Positions 11,208 through 19,419 of a stretch of 64,000 nucleotides of DNA are shown here, in pieces (the first letter of the stretch is position 1; each line of letters starts with the position of its first letter). Under the pieces are notes generated by a model. That model was not told the DNA's origin. It was given only the letters and a program-made list of their open reading frames with translations, and searched no databases. The position numbers and the translations under genes are program-made. Source of the DNA: Rhodoferax sediminis (GTDB taxonomy: Bacteria > Pseudomonadota > Gammaproteobacteria > Burkholderiales > Burkholderiaceae_C); NCBI RefSeq assembly GCF_006970865.1, contig NZ_CP035503.1, positions 1,749,001 to 1,813,000 of the forward strand, in the 5' to 3' direction.

Positions 11208-12299
11208 ATGCTGTTTTCGCCCCCCGGGCCTGCAAGCGGGGCCGCCGCACCCCCTGGCTCGCAGGATGGCGCCTTGCTCGCCAGCCTGCTCGACTCCGCC
11301 ATGGACGCAATCATCACGGTAGACGAAGGGCAGCGCATCATCCAGTACAACCAGGCGGCTGAAAGGGTCTTTGGCTGGCCGACCGCGCAAATGCTGGGCC
11401 AACCCCTGGCCCGGCTCATGCCCGGACGCTTCCACGCGGCTCACGGGGCCCACGTCAAGCGCTTCGGTGCCACGGGCGTGACCTCGCGGCGCATGGGAGG
11501 CTCCTCGGTGGTCTATGGCCTGCGTGCCAATGGCGAAGAGTTTCAGATGGACGCCTCGATCTCCCAACTCGACACCGGCGGCGGCAAGCTGTTCACGGTG
11601 ATCCTGCGCGATGTCACCGAACGGGTGCGTGCACAGGAAGAGCTGAGCGCCTTCGCCGCCGAGGCCAACACCATCCGCGAAGCCGAGAAACGCCGTATCG
11701 CGCGCGAACTGCATGACGAACTGGCGCAGTTGCTCACCGCGCTCAAAATGGACGCCATCTGGGTGCGTGACAGCCTGCCTGAGGGTGGCCAGGCCGTTGC
11801 AGCCAAGCTGGGCGACATGCTCGCCATGCTCGACACCGCGGTGGCCGCCACGCGGCGCATTGCCGCCGACCTGCGCCCGCTGCTGCTCGACGACCTGGGC
11901 CTGATCCCGGCGGTCGAGTGGCTGGTGCACAACTTTACCCAGCGCACCGGCGTGGCCTGCGCGCTGCTGGCCGACGAGGGGTTGGAGTTGCACGAGCCCT
12001 ACGCGACGGCGGTATTCCGCATCGTGCAGGAGTCGCTGGCCAACGTGGCCAAGCACGCCCAGGCCTCGCAGGTCGAGGTACAGATCGAATGCACGCCCGC
12101 TGCGGTGACGATGCGGGTTGCCGACAACGGCCGTGGCTTTTCCCCGGCGGCGCCGCGCAAGCACCGTTCTCTCGGTCTGATGGGCTTGCGCGAGCGGGCG
12201 CACCTGCTCAAGGGCAGCATCGATGTCGACAGCCAGTTGGGCAAGGGCACACGCGTCGTGGTGCGGATCCCCATGGCCGACGCGGGAGCAGCAACGTGA
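11208..12299 (+). CDS. PAS-domain sensor histidine kinase (NarL partner)
   Basis: A 363-residue soluble kinase. A PAS sensor domain spans about residues 25-140, then a HisKA_3 dimerisation region holds the phospho-accepting His169 in IARELHDELAQ, and a HATPase domain has NVAKHAQAS and DNGRGF. No membrane segment is seen, so it senses a cytoplasmic signal, perhaps redox or oxygen through PAS; no haem ligand can be assigned. Its stop overlaps the start of the response regulator, so they form a two-component operon. Confidence 0.92.
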   Translation: MLFSPPGPASGAAAPPGSQDGALLASLLDSAMDAIITVDEGQRIIQYNQAAERVFGWPTAQMLGQPLARLMPGRFHAAHGAHVKRFGATGVTSRRMGGSSVVYGLRANGEEFQMDASISQLDTGGGKLFTVILRDVTERVRAQEELSAFAAEANTIREAEKRRIARELHDELAQLLTALKMDAIWVRDSLPEGGQAVAAKLGDMLAMLDTAVAATRRIAADLRPLLLDDLGLIPAVEWLVHNFTQRTGVACALLADEGLELHEPYATAVFRIVQESLANVAKHAQASQVEVQIECTPAAVTMRVADNGRGFSPAAPRKHRSLGLMGLRERAHLLKGSIDVDSQLGKGTRVVVRIPMADAGAAT

Positions 12300-12940
12300 T
12301 CAGGATCGTGATTGCGGACGACCATGCCATCGTGCGTGAAGGCCTCAAACGCATCATCCTTGCAGCGGGCGACATGGAAGTGAGTGGCGAGGCGGCCAAC
12401 GGCGGCGAGGTCATGCAGTGGGTGCGCGACCTCACTTTTGATGTGCTGGTGCTGGATCTGTCCATGCCGGGGCGCAGCGGCATGGAGGTGATCCGGCTGG
12501 TCCGCGCCGAGAAGCCGAAATTGCGCATCCTCGTGCTGAGCATGCATCAGGAACTGCAATATGCCGTGCGCGCCATCAAATCCGGCGCCAGCGGGTACCT
12601 GACCAAGGAAAGCGCCCCGGCGCAACTGGAGCAGGCCATCCGCAAGATCGCCGCCGGCGGTGCCTTCGTCACGGCCGAGGTGGCCGAGCAACTGGCCCTG
12701 GGTGCCATGCCGGGCAGCGAAGCACCGTTGCACGAGAGCCTGTCCAATCGCGAATTCGAGGTGCTGCGGCTGCTGGTGGCCGGCGTCTCGGTCACCGACA
12801 TCGCGGGCCGGCTCAACCTGTCGGTCAAGACCGTTAGCACCCACAAGGCCAACCTGATGAACAAGATGGGCCTGCAAAACCAGAGCGAGTTGATTCGCTA
12901 CGCCCTCAGGCACGGCCTGGCTGACCAGATGGAGCCCTGA
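12296..12940 (+). CDS. NarL/FixJ-family response regulator
   Basis: A 214-residue regulator with a receiver domain (acidic DD near the start, phospho-acceptor Asp in VLVLDLSMPG near residue 54) and a C-terminal LuxR-type helix-turn-helix (LSNREFEVLRLLVAGVSVTDIAGRL). The start is a GTG at 12296 inside the kinase stop, so the two are translationally coupled. It is the cognate partner of the kinase at 11208. Confidence 0.93.
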   Translation: MIRIVIADDHAIVREGLKRIILAAGDMEVSGEAANGGEVMQWVRDLTFDVLVLDLSMPGRSGMEVIRLVRAEKPKLRILVLSMHQELQYAVRAIKSGASGYLTKESAPAQLEQAIRKIAAGGAFVTAEVAEQLALGAMPGSEAPLHESLSNREFEVLRLLVAGVSVTDIAGRLNLSVKTVSTHKANLMNKMGLQNQSELIRYALRHGLADQMEP

Positions 12941-12960
12941 GGGGCCGTTATGGCGCACGC

Positions 12961-12974
12961 TTGATGTTTGTCAA
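12961..12974. promoter_or_regulatory. FNR-type box (tandem usp)
   Basis: TTGATGTTTGTCAA matches the FNR consensus with one half-site change. Its centre lies about 41 bases before a start predicted from TAGCAT (12997-13002), just upstream of the tandem usp at 13033. Confidence 0.65.
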
Positions 12975-13032
12975 GGTTGCGGCGGCGGCGGCACACTAGC
13001 ATTACAGAATCGCCCGTCCAAGGAGAGATTCC

Positions 13033-13872
13033 GTGAAAGCTTCCGCTATGCAACTGCTGGTCCACCTTGATCCTTCACCGCGCGCAGCGCAGCGCCTGGA
13101 GGTCGCGCAGCGGCTCGGGCCACGGCTCGAGGCTGCGATTACCGCCCTCTATGCGGTCACGCCCAGTTTTATGGAGTTGCCGTTTTCGCCCGGGGTCGGC
13201 CCCGGTATGGGAGTCGCCTTGCGCGAGATCGATGACGAGCAACGCGCCCGGGCGCGAGCCCTGTTCGAGCAAGCACAGGCGGCATCCGACGCGCACATTT
13301 CATGGGCCGAGGTGCGCGACGAGCCCATCATGGCCGCGTTCGCGCAGCAGGCGCTATATGCAGACCTGCTGGTGCTGGGCCAGCATGACCCAACGGACGC
13401 CGGATCGACGCATGTGCCAGCTGATTTTGCCGAAACCGTGCTGGCGATCAGCGGCAAGCCCGCCCTGATCCTGCCCTATGCCATCGTGCCACCGGCCATA
13501 GGCGAGACCGTGGTGATCGCCTGGAAGCCGACGCGCGAGGCGGCCCGCGCCGTCGCCGCGGCCCTGCCTTTCCTGCAAAGTGCCCAGCGTGTCCATGTGG
13601 TCAGTTGGGAGGACGAAGATGCGGACATCGGCGGCGAGGGGCTGGGCCTGAGCGGTTACCTCAAGCTGAAGGGGGTGGAGGCGATCTGGCACCATCAGGG
13701 CAAGGAGCGCGAGAGACTGGGCGAACAGCTGCTGTCTCGTGCGTTCGATTTCCAGGCCGACTTGCTGGTCATGGGCTGCTACGGCCACAGCCGCGCGCGT
13801 GAATGGGTGTTGGGAGGGACTTCGCGGACGGTGCTGGAGTCCATGACCCTGCCGGTACTGATGGTCCATTGA
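13033..13872 (+). CDS. Tandem universal stress protein
   Basis: A 279-residue protein made of two UspA domains. The second keeps the nucleotide-binding pattern in GCYGHSRAREWVLGGTS near residue 240; the first is degenerate. The GTG start at 13033 follows AGGAGA with correct spacing; no ATG fits as well. An FNR-type box upstream suggests expression at low oxygen. The next gene, a Host_attach protein, follows after about 40 bases and is probably co-transcribed. Confidence 0.9.
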   Translation: MKASAMQLLVHLDPSPRAAQRLEVAQRLGPRLEAAITALYAVTPSFMELPFSPGVGPGMGVALREIDDEQRARARALFEQAQAASDAHISWAEVRDEPIMAAFAQQALYADLLVLGQHDPTDAGSTHVPADFAETVLAISGKPALILPYAIVPPAIGETVVIAWKPTREAARAVAAALPFLQSAQRVHVVSWEDEDADIGGEGLGLSGYLKLKGVEAIWHHQGKERERLGEQLLSRAFDFQADLLVMGCYGHSRAREWVLGGTSRTVLESMTLPVLMVH

Positions 13873-13913
13873 CGGCCGTCAGGATGGACGGACAATTGTT
13901 GGAGGAAGCGAAT

Positions 13914-14354
13914 ATGAAATCCGACTGGATCATGGTCGCCAACGCCACGCAGGCGCGGCTGTTGGGGCGCGAACGGGGTGGCCCGATGGTGGTCCTCCAG
14001 AGTTTTGCGCACCCGCAGGGTCGCGCCAAGGTCGGCGACCTGGCCGACGACAGGGCAGGGCAGGAAAAGACCGACCACGACTTCAGCGGTGCAGCCTTCC
14101 AGCCCCATGTGAATGCCAAGCAGAAGGAGCACACGCGCTTTGCACGCGAACTGGCCGATTATCTGGAGCAGCAGGCCCAGTCGGGCAGTTTCCATTCGCT
14201 GGCGATTTTTGCATCCAGCCCGTTTCTGGGAGAGCTCAAGGCGCAACTCGGCGCGGCCACCTCGCGCTTGCTATCCGCCACTCATGATCTGGACCTGACC
14301 AGTTTTGGCCTTGGCGAACTGGAGCAGCGGATCAAACGCGCGTTGGCGCGCTGA
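13914..14354 (+). CDS. Host_attach/baeRF-type protein
   Basis: A 146-residue protein starting MKSDWIMVANATQARLLGRE, typical of the Host_attach family (Pfam PF10116). That family was named from an Agrobacterium attachment phenotype and was later grouped with bacterial relatives of archaeal/eukaryotic release factor 1 (baeRF). GGAGGAAGCGAAT before the ATG at 13914 sets the start. It sits between the tandem usp and the fatty-acid methyltransferase. A role in translation or ribosome care under stress is inference; the sequence gives no catalytic residues. Confidence 0.82.
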   Translation: MKSDWIMVANATQARLLGRERGGPMVVLQSFAHPQGRAKVGDLADDRAGQEKTDHDFSGAAFQPHVNAKQKEHTRFARELADYLEQQAQSGSFHSLAIFASSPFLGELKAQLGAATSRLLSATHDLDLTSFGLGELEQRIKRALAR

Positions 14355-14372
14355 TCTGCAGCGCAAAACATC

Positions 14373-15596
14373 GTGAACCTCTCGCTCCAGGCTGCCGTTG
14401 ATTCGCTGGGCGAGCGGGCAGGTGTGGCCTTTGCAGTTGTGCTGCCCCGCGGCGCGGCCTACCAGACGGGCGTGGGCGAGCCGGTCTTCACGGTGGTGTT
14501 TCGCACCGATGGGGCGCTGGTGTCCATGCTCGCGCGCGGCCACCTGGGCTTGCTGGAAGCCTATTTTGACCAGGAGGTTGATCTGCAGGGCGATCTGGGC
14601 GCGGCGATGGCGGCGGGCATGCGCTCGGGCTTCGATGTGCGCTTCGATGCGGTCAACAGCGTGGAGAACAACTTGCTCGAATGGCGCGGCGCCAATCGCG
14701 ACGCGCAGCAGGCCAAGACCAACGCGCGCGCGCACTATGGCCTGGGAGAGTCGTTCTACCGCCTCTGGCTTGACGATCCGCTCAAGATGTACACCTGTGC
14801 CTACTGGCGCGAGGGCACGCAGAGCCTGGAGCAGGCGCAGCGCGACAAGATCGACCACGTGTGCCGCAAGATCGATCTGCGCCGTGGCGAGCGCTTTGTC
14901 GACATTGGTTGTGGCTTTGGCGGCTTCATGTTCAGGGCCCTGGAGACCACCGGTGCGCTGGGCACGGGCGTCAACACGACGACCGAGCAGGTGCAATGGC
15001 TCGATGCCGAGATCCGCCGGCGCGGGCTGCAGGAACAGCTGCAGGTGCGCGAAGCCGATTTCCGCGACGTGAACGCACAGTTCGACAAGGTCGTGTCTAT
15101 TGGCGTGCTCGAACATGCGGGGCGCGACCAGCTGGCTGAAGTGGTCAAGGCGCACGCCGATTTCCTCAAGCCCGGGGGACTCGGGATGCTGCATTTCATT
15201 GGTCACGTGGGCCGGCGTGACACGGAGCTGTTCATCCGCAAGCACGTATTCCCCGGTGGCTGGATTCCCAGCCTGGCGGACACCCTCGTGGAAATGGAAA
15301 ATGCCGGACTGGAAGTGATCGACGTCGAGAACCTGCGCCGCCACTATGCCCTGACGCTGGACGAATGGGCGCGGCGCTTTGGCGCCAACTGGCCCGCCAT
15401 CCAGGCGCTGGACCCTGAACGCTTCAATGAGCGCTTCCGGCGCATCTGGATGTGCTATCTCGTGGGGTGCGCTGAAATGTTCCGCAGCGAAGTGGGCCAG
15501 ACCCACCTGTTCCAGGTGCTGTTCAGCAAGGGCAACATCAGCCGCACCAGCTATCCGATGACGCGGGAGCATCTTTATGGACACCGCGCGCCCTGA
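14373..15596 (+). CDS. Cyclopropane-fatty-acid-synthase-family methyltransferase (TmsB-like)
   Basis: A 407-residue SAM-dependent methyltransferase that acts on unsaturated phospholipid acyl chains. It has the SAM motif DIGCGFGGF near residue 175, VLEHAG near 245, and HFIGHVG near 275; these match conserved CFA-synthase regions. Its stop overlaps the FAD oxidoreductase at 15577 by 20 bases. A CFA-type enzyme coupled to an FAD oxidoreductase is the arrangement of actinobacterial tmsB-tmsA (bfaB-bfaA), which make 10-methyl fatty acids, so 10-methylenation is a better guess than cyclopropanation. The start is GTG. Confidence 0.88.
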   Translation: MNLSLQAAVDSLGERAGVAFAVVLPRGAAYQTGVGEPVFTVVFRTDGALVSMLARGHLGLLEAYFDQEVDLQGDLGAAMAAGMRSGFDVRFDAVNSVENNLLEWRGANRDAQQAKTNARAHYGLGESFYRLWLDDPLKMYTCAYWREGTQSLEQAQRDKIDHVCRKIDLRRGERFVDIGCGFGGFMFRALETTGALGTGVNTTTEQVQWLDAEIRRRGLQEQLQVREADFRDVNAQFDKVVSIGVLEHAGRDQLAEVVKAHADFLKPGGLGMLHFIGHVGRRDTELFIRKHVFPGGWIPSLADTLVEMENAGLEVIDVENLRRHYALTLDEWARRFGANWPAIQALDPERFNERFRRIWMCYLVGCAEMFRSEVGQTHLFQVLFSKGNISRTSYPMTREHLYGHRAP

Positions 15597-16938
15597 AATT
15601 CTGGCTCACGCCGAGCGCGCCGCGCAGGCGGCGGCGCAAATGAGGGCGCGTGCCTCGGAGCCCGAACCGATCGCGCTGCGCAAGAGTACCTCTAACCTGT
15701 TCCGCGATCGCCGCGAGAACGGCCGGCACAGGCTCGACCTCGGCGACATGCGCCACGTGATCGGCGCCGACGCGCAGGCCGGCTGGGTCGACGTCGAAGG
15801 CATGATCACTTACGAAGACCTGGTGGCATGGACGCTGCCGCGCGGCTGCATGCCGGCCGTGGTGCCCCAGCTCAAGACCATCACGGTCGGCGGCGCTTGC
15901 GCGGGCGTGGGTATTGAGGCCACATCATTCCGGCATGGCCTGGTACATGACACGCTGCAGGAGATCGAGGTGCTTCTGCCGCAGGGCGATATCGTGGTCT
16001 GCACGCCCGGCAACGAGCACAGCGACCTGTTCTTTGGCTTTCCCAATTCCTACGGCACGCTCGGCTATGCACTGCGTTTGCGGATAGGCACGCTCGACGT
16101 TCAGCCCTTGGTGCGTGTCGAACACCGGGCGTGCGCCGACGGCGAGGCATTTTTCGAGGCACTGGCCGCCCAGTGCCGTGGCGATGCCGATTTTGTGGAT
16201 GCGGTGGTGTTTGGCGAGCACGAGCACGTGCTGAGCGTGGGCCGCTTCACGCGCGAGGCGCCATGGCGCAGCGACTACAGTTTCGAGCACATCTACTACC
16301 AGTCGTTGCGCTCGCGGCAGCAGGATTACCTGAGCACGCAGGACTACCTCTGGCGCTGGGACACGGACTGGTTTTGGTGTTCGAAGAATTTCGGGGCGCA
16401 GCATCCGCTGGTGCGCCGCCTGCTCGGGCGCGAGCGCCTGAATTCACGCACTTATACGCGCTGGATGCGCCTGAACGCACGCTGGCAGTTGACCCAGCGC
16501 CTGGCACGCTGGCGCGGCCGCTACCGCGAGAGCGTGATCCAGGACGTGGACATTCCCCTGGAGCGCGCCGCGGAATTCCTTGCCTTTCTGCAGCGCGAGA
16601 TCGGCATTCTGCCCATCTGGGTCTGCCCGGTGCGCGGCGAGGTGACGGGGCGGCAGTTTCCGCTGTATCGGCTGGCTGCGGCGCCCCTTTACATCAACTT
16701 CGGCTTCTGGGATGTGATCGAGTCGCCCCTGTCCTTCGAGCCGGGACATTTCAACCGCCTGGTCGAAGGGGAAGTGATGCGACTGGGTGGCATCAAGTCG
16801 CTTTATTCGGAGAGTTTCTTTACACCCGGGGAATTCGCGCAAGCCTATGACCTGGTCGAGTACGAGCGGCTCAAGGCCCGGTACGATCCGCGGGGCCGCG
16901 CACCGCATCTGTATGACAAATGCGTACTGCGCGCCTGA
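15577..16938 (+). CDS. FAD-binding oxidoreductase (TmsA/DHCR24-like)
   Basis: A 453-residue flavoprotein of the PCMH/FAD_binding_4 family. The FAD region includes PQLKTITVGGACAGVGIEATS near residue 88 and SYGTLGYALRLRIG near 160. Its similarity to sterol delta24-reductase-type enzymes, and its coupling to the upstream methyltransferase, suggest it reduces a 10-methylene fatty acyl chain to the 10-methyl form, as TmsA/BfaA do. This is a context-based call; other lipid or glycolate-oxidase-like roles remain possible. Confidence 0.85.
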   Translation: MDTARPEILAHAERAAQAAAQMRARASEPEPIALRKSTSNLFRDRRENGRHRLDLGDMRHVIGADAQAGWVDVEGMITYEDLVAWTLPRGCMPAVVPQLKTITVGGACAGVGIEATSFRHGLVHDTLQEIEVLLPQGDIVVCTPGNEHSDLFFGFPNSYGTLGYALRLRIGTLDVQPLVRVEHRACADGEAFFEALAAQCRGDADFVDAVVFGEHEHVLSVGRFTREAPWRSDYSFEHIYYQSLRSRQQDYLSTQDYLWRWDTDWFWCSKNFGAQHPLVRRLLGRERLNSRTYTRWMRLNARWQLTQRLARWRGRYRESVIQDVDIPLERAAEFLAFLQREIGILPIWVCPVRGEVTGRQFPLYRLAAAPLYINFGFWDVIESPLSFEPGHFNRLVEGEVMRLGGIKSLYSESFFTPGEFAQAYDLVEYERLKARYDPRGRAPHLYDKCVLRA

Positions 16939-17108
16939 GCAGATGATGCACGACGCGCAGGCTGCTCTCGCGGGCGAGGGGTCGAGCGCTCGCTCGGACA
17001 ATTCCTAGGCGCCCTCGGCGCAGCGGAAGCCCCGATCCGGATTTATCCGAGGGCTGGATTCAGCCTTCGCCGATGTCGCAGCGGCGCGCGGGCGGCCATA
17101 GTCAAGGC

Positions 17109-17498
17109 ATGCTTGAGCGCCACATCTCTGTCAAAGTTTTTCTTGCCGACGATTGGGCGCCCATCCGGACACGCGTTGCGGCGATGCTCCAGGCCCGCGC
17201 CATGACCATTGTCGGCCACGCCGAAACGCCGCAGGGTGCCATTGACGGCATCCTGTCCACTCGCCCCGATGTGGTGGTGCTGGATGTTCAACTCGCGGGT
17301 GGCTCCGGCCTGGAAGTGTTGCTCGCCGTGCGCCGGGCCGTACCCGAAATCGCCTTCGTCGTTTTCAGCAACAACGCGGGTCTGGCGTTCCGCAAGCGCT
17401 ACCTGGGAGGCGGTGCCGTCCGCTTTCTCGACAAGAGTATCGAATTTGAGCAACTCGCGCAGTCTGTGGCGGACGCCTCACAGCATGCAACGCATTAA
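17109..17498 (+). CDS. Receiver-only response regulator
   Basis: A 129-residue CheY-like receiver with no output domain. The acidic pair (LADDW), the phospho-acceptor Asp in VVVLDVQLAGGSG and the lysine in FLDKSIEFEQL are present. ATG at 17109 is chosen; the reading frame extends 36 bases further. It precedes the FNR gene by 28 bases and is probably co-transcribed. It could relay a signal between the two kinases here and another target. Confidence 0.85.
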   Translation: MLERHISVKVFLADDWAPIRTRVAAMLQARAMTIVGHAETPQGAIDGILSTRPDVVVLDVQLAGGSGLEVLLAVRRAVPEIAFVVFSNNAGLAFRKRYLGGGAVRFLDKSIEFEQLAQSVADASQHATH

Positions 17499-17526
17499 CA
17501 GCGTCCCGTTCACCAAGGAGAAAGCC

Positions 17527-18324
17527 ATGTCCCTCGCCGTCCTCGAAGCTCCCGCCGCCCCCATCCGGTTCGCGCCCCGGCAGACACCGGAGGCGATGGC
17601 CCCCGCGGCCTCGTCGAAGCCCCGGTGTTCCAACTGCCACCTGCGCGAGTTGTGCCTGCCCAGTGGCATGAGCAGCAGCGACGTCATGCGCCTGGATGGC
17701 CTGGATAGCCTGATGTTCGCCCGGCGCAGGATGAGGTCTGCGCAGACTCTCTACCACGAGGGTGAACGCTTCCAGTTCGTTTATGCCGTGCGCAGCGGCA
17801 CGTTCAAGTCCAGCCTGACACTGGCCGATGGGCGCGAGCAGGTCAGCAGTTTCCATATAGCCGGGGAGCTGATGGGGCTGGACGGGGTGGCCCAGGGCAA
17901 CCATGCCAGCAGTGCCACTGCCTTGGAAGACGCCGAGGTTTGCGCCATTCCTTACGCGCATCTCACTGAGCTGGCGGCCGGTAGTTCCGGCACGCAGCAC
18001 CTGATCAGCCGCCTCATGAGCCGCGAAATTGTGCGCGAGCAGAGCCTGATGATGCTGCTCGGCAGCATGAACGCCGAGGAACGGCTCGCGGCCTTCTTGC
18101 TGAACCTGTCGAAACGCCTGAAGGCACGCGGCTACTCGGCCAGCGAATTCCATCTGAGGATGACGCGCGCCGAAATCGGCAGCTACTTGGGCATGACGCT
18201 GGAAACCGTCAGCCGCACGTTCTCGGCCTTCCAGCAACAACGGCTGCTTGAAGTGGACAAGCGCCACATACGCATCCTCGACCCGGATGCTTTGGCGGGG
18301 GCTTTCGAGATACGCGTGCACTGA
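17527..18324 (+). CDS. fnr: FNR-type oxygen-sensing regulator
   Basis: A 265-residue CRP/FNR-family regulator that senses oxygen through a [4Fe-4S] cluster. All four cluster cysteines are present: C34, C37 and C43 in CSNCHLREC-like spacing (CSNCHLRELC), and C140 in DAEVCAIP. The cyclic-nucleotide-binding-like fold is followed by a DNA-reading helix with ETVSR, the residues that read TTGAT in E. coli FNR. AAGGAG precedes the ATG at 17527. Ten FNR-type boxes elsewhere in the window mark likely targets. It may equally be named anr or fixK-like. Confidence 0.93.
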   Translation: MSLAVLEAPAAPIRFAPRQTPEAMAPAASSKPRCSNCHLRELCLPSGMSSSDVMRLDGLDSLMFARRRMRSAQTLYHEGERFQFVYAVRSGTFKSSLTLADGREQVSSFHIAGELMGLDGVAQGNHASSATALEDAEVCAIPYAHLTELAAGSSGTQHLISRLMSREIVREQSLMMLLGSMNAEERLAAFLLNLSKRLKARGYSASEFHLRMTRAEIGSYLGMTLETVSRTFSAFQQQRLLEVDKRHIRILDPDALAGAFEIRVH

Positions 18325-18340
18325 CGGCCGCGACGGTTCA

Positions 18341-18943
18341 TTACTGTGCCCGTTGACCCAAGCGCCGCAGCTTCGCGAGCCAGCGTTCACCGTCGTCCGT
18401 TTTGAAATTGCCGGCCATGCCGATCAGCGTCTCATGCACCGGTGCAATGCCGACGAAGCCCAGGATATTGCGCTCCAGCGATTTGACGCTGTGGGCGCGG
18501 AAATACCAGCGGTAAACCAGAGCCGGCATTCCCATGCTCACGACGACGCGGGCCGAGCGGCCTTGCAAACCCTTCTTCGTGAAGGCGGTGCCGCCGGCCG
18601 CGCGCTCGAAAGCAAAGCCTGGCCGCGCCACCTGCTCGAGAAAGGCCTTGAGCAGGGCCGGCATGTCGCCGAGCCAGAGCGGAAAGAACAGCACGATGTG
18701 CTCGGCCCAGCGGATGTCGTCCTGCGCCTGCTGCAAGCCAGCGGGTAGCGTGCCTTCCTCCCAGGCTATCTCGCTGCGCAACAGCGGGAAGTCGAGTTCG
18801 GCCACGTTGACCCAGCGCACGGCGTGGCCGGCATCCTGGGCGCCGGCGGCGTAGGCGCCGGCCAGGGCATGGCATAGATGAGGCAGGGCCATATCGGGAT
18901 GGCCCTGGATTAACACGATGCGTTTGGATGTCATGTTTTGCAT
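18341..18943 (-). CDS. NAD(P)H dehydrogenase (quinone)-like flavodoxin-fold protein
   Basis: About 200 residues with the Flavodoxin_2 fold (KdgF/NQO1/MdaB-like): IVLIQGHPD at the start, IVLFFPLWLGDMPALLKAF near residue 85, and SMGMPALVYRWYFR near 135. It probably reduces quinones or related electrophiles with NAD(P)H and FMN/FAD. The ATG at 18943 has GAGGTCG just before it; an ATG nine bases in is an alternative. It converges on fnr and follows the PspC gene by about 10 bases, so both may share the FNR-type promoter. Confidence 0.85.
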   Translation of the reverse strand: MQNMTSKRIVLIQGHPDMALPHLCHALAGAYAAGAQDAGHAVRWVNVAELDFPLLRSEIAWEEGTLPAGLQQAQDDIRWAEHIVLFFPLWLGDMPALLKAFLEQVARPGFAFERAAGGTAFTKKGLQGRSARVVVSMGMPALVYRWYFRAHSVKSLERNILGFVGIAPVHETLIGMAGNFKTDDGERWLAKLRRLGQRAQ

Positions 18944-18953
18944 CGACCTCAGG

Positions 18954-19256
18954 TTATTCGGCAGGAACAAAGATCCACATGAGAAGATAAATCCCCAGCC
19001 CGGCGCCGCCGCAGAAAAACAGCAACGCAAAAAGCAGGCGCCAGACCCATGCGTCGGTACCTGTCGCCTGAGCGATGCCGCCGCACACACCTGCAATCCA
19101 GCGCTCGCTTCGGCTCCGGCGCAAAGCGCCGAGCGCTGCCAGCGGCGCTTCGCTACGCCCCAGCAGCAGAGCCTTTGCGCGTGCGAACTCCTCGTCCGAC
19201 AACACACCGCGGCGGCGCAGTTCGTCCAGACGGTCCAACTCTTCGCTCAGTACCAT
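18954..19256 (-). CDS. PspC-domain membrane protein
   Basis: A 100-residue protein with a short SHOCT-like helical N-terminus (ELDRLDELRRRGVLSDEEFARAK) followed by a PspC domain (RSERWIAGVCGGIAQATG) and a hydrophobic C-terminal segment. PspC domains belong to envelope-stress systems. AAGGAG precedes the ATG at 19256. Upstream, TTGACGCAGCGCAA (19305-19318) sits at the class II distance from a TAGTAT -10, so FNR control is plausible. Confidence 0.88.
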   Translation of the reverse strand: MVLSEELDRLDELRRRGVLSDEEFARAKALLLGRSEAPLAALGALRRSRSERWIAGVCGGIAQATGTDAWVWRLLFALLFFCGGAGLGIYLLMWIFVPAE

Positions 19257-19304
19257 GACGAACTCCTTTATTTTTAATACTAGCGCAGTCATCGGGGTTG
19301 GTGC

Positions 19305-19318
19305 TTGACGCAGCGCAA
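19305..19318. promoter_or_regulatory. FNR-like box (PspC/NQO operon)
   Basis: TTGACGCAGCGCAA is a degenerate FNR palindrome. On the minus strand a TAGTAT -10 (19277-19282) places the transcription start about 41 bases from the box centre. Almost the same sequence recurs at 30998. Confidence 0.5.
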
Positions 19319-19419
19319 AAAGAGAGTCGACCTGTCCCGGCGATGGTATTTGCGTTCCATCAAGGCGGGCACAGATTCATGCGTTTATGTTTGTCCAATG
19401 AAGTTGATACTCAAACGCT

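Noticed and set aside
16939..17108. Gap between the FAD oxidoreductase and receiver genes
   Set aside because: Small palindromes only; no FNR box, convincing promoter or gene was seen.
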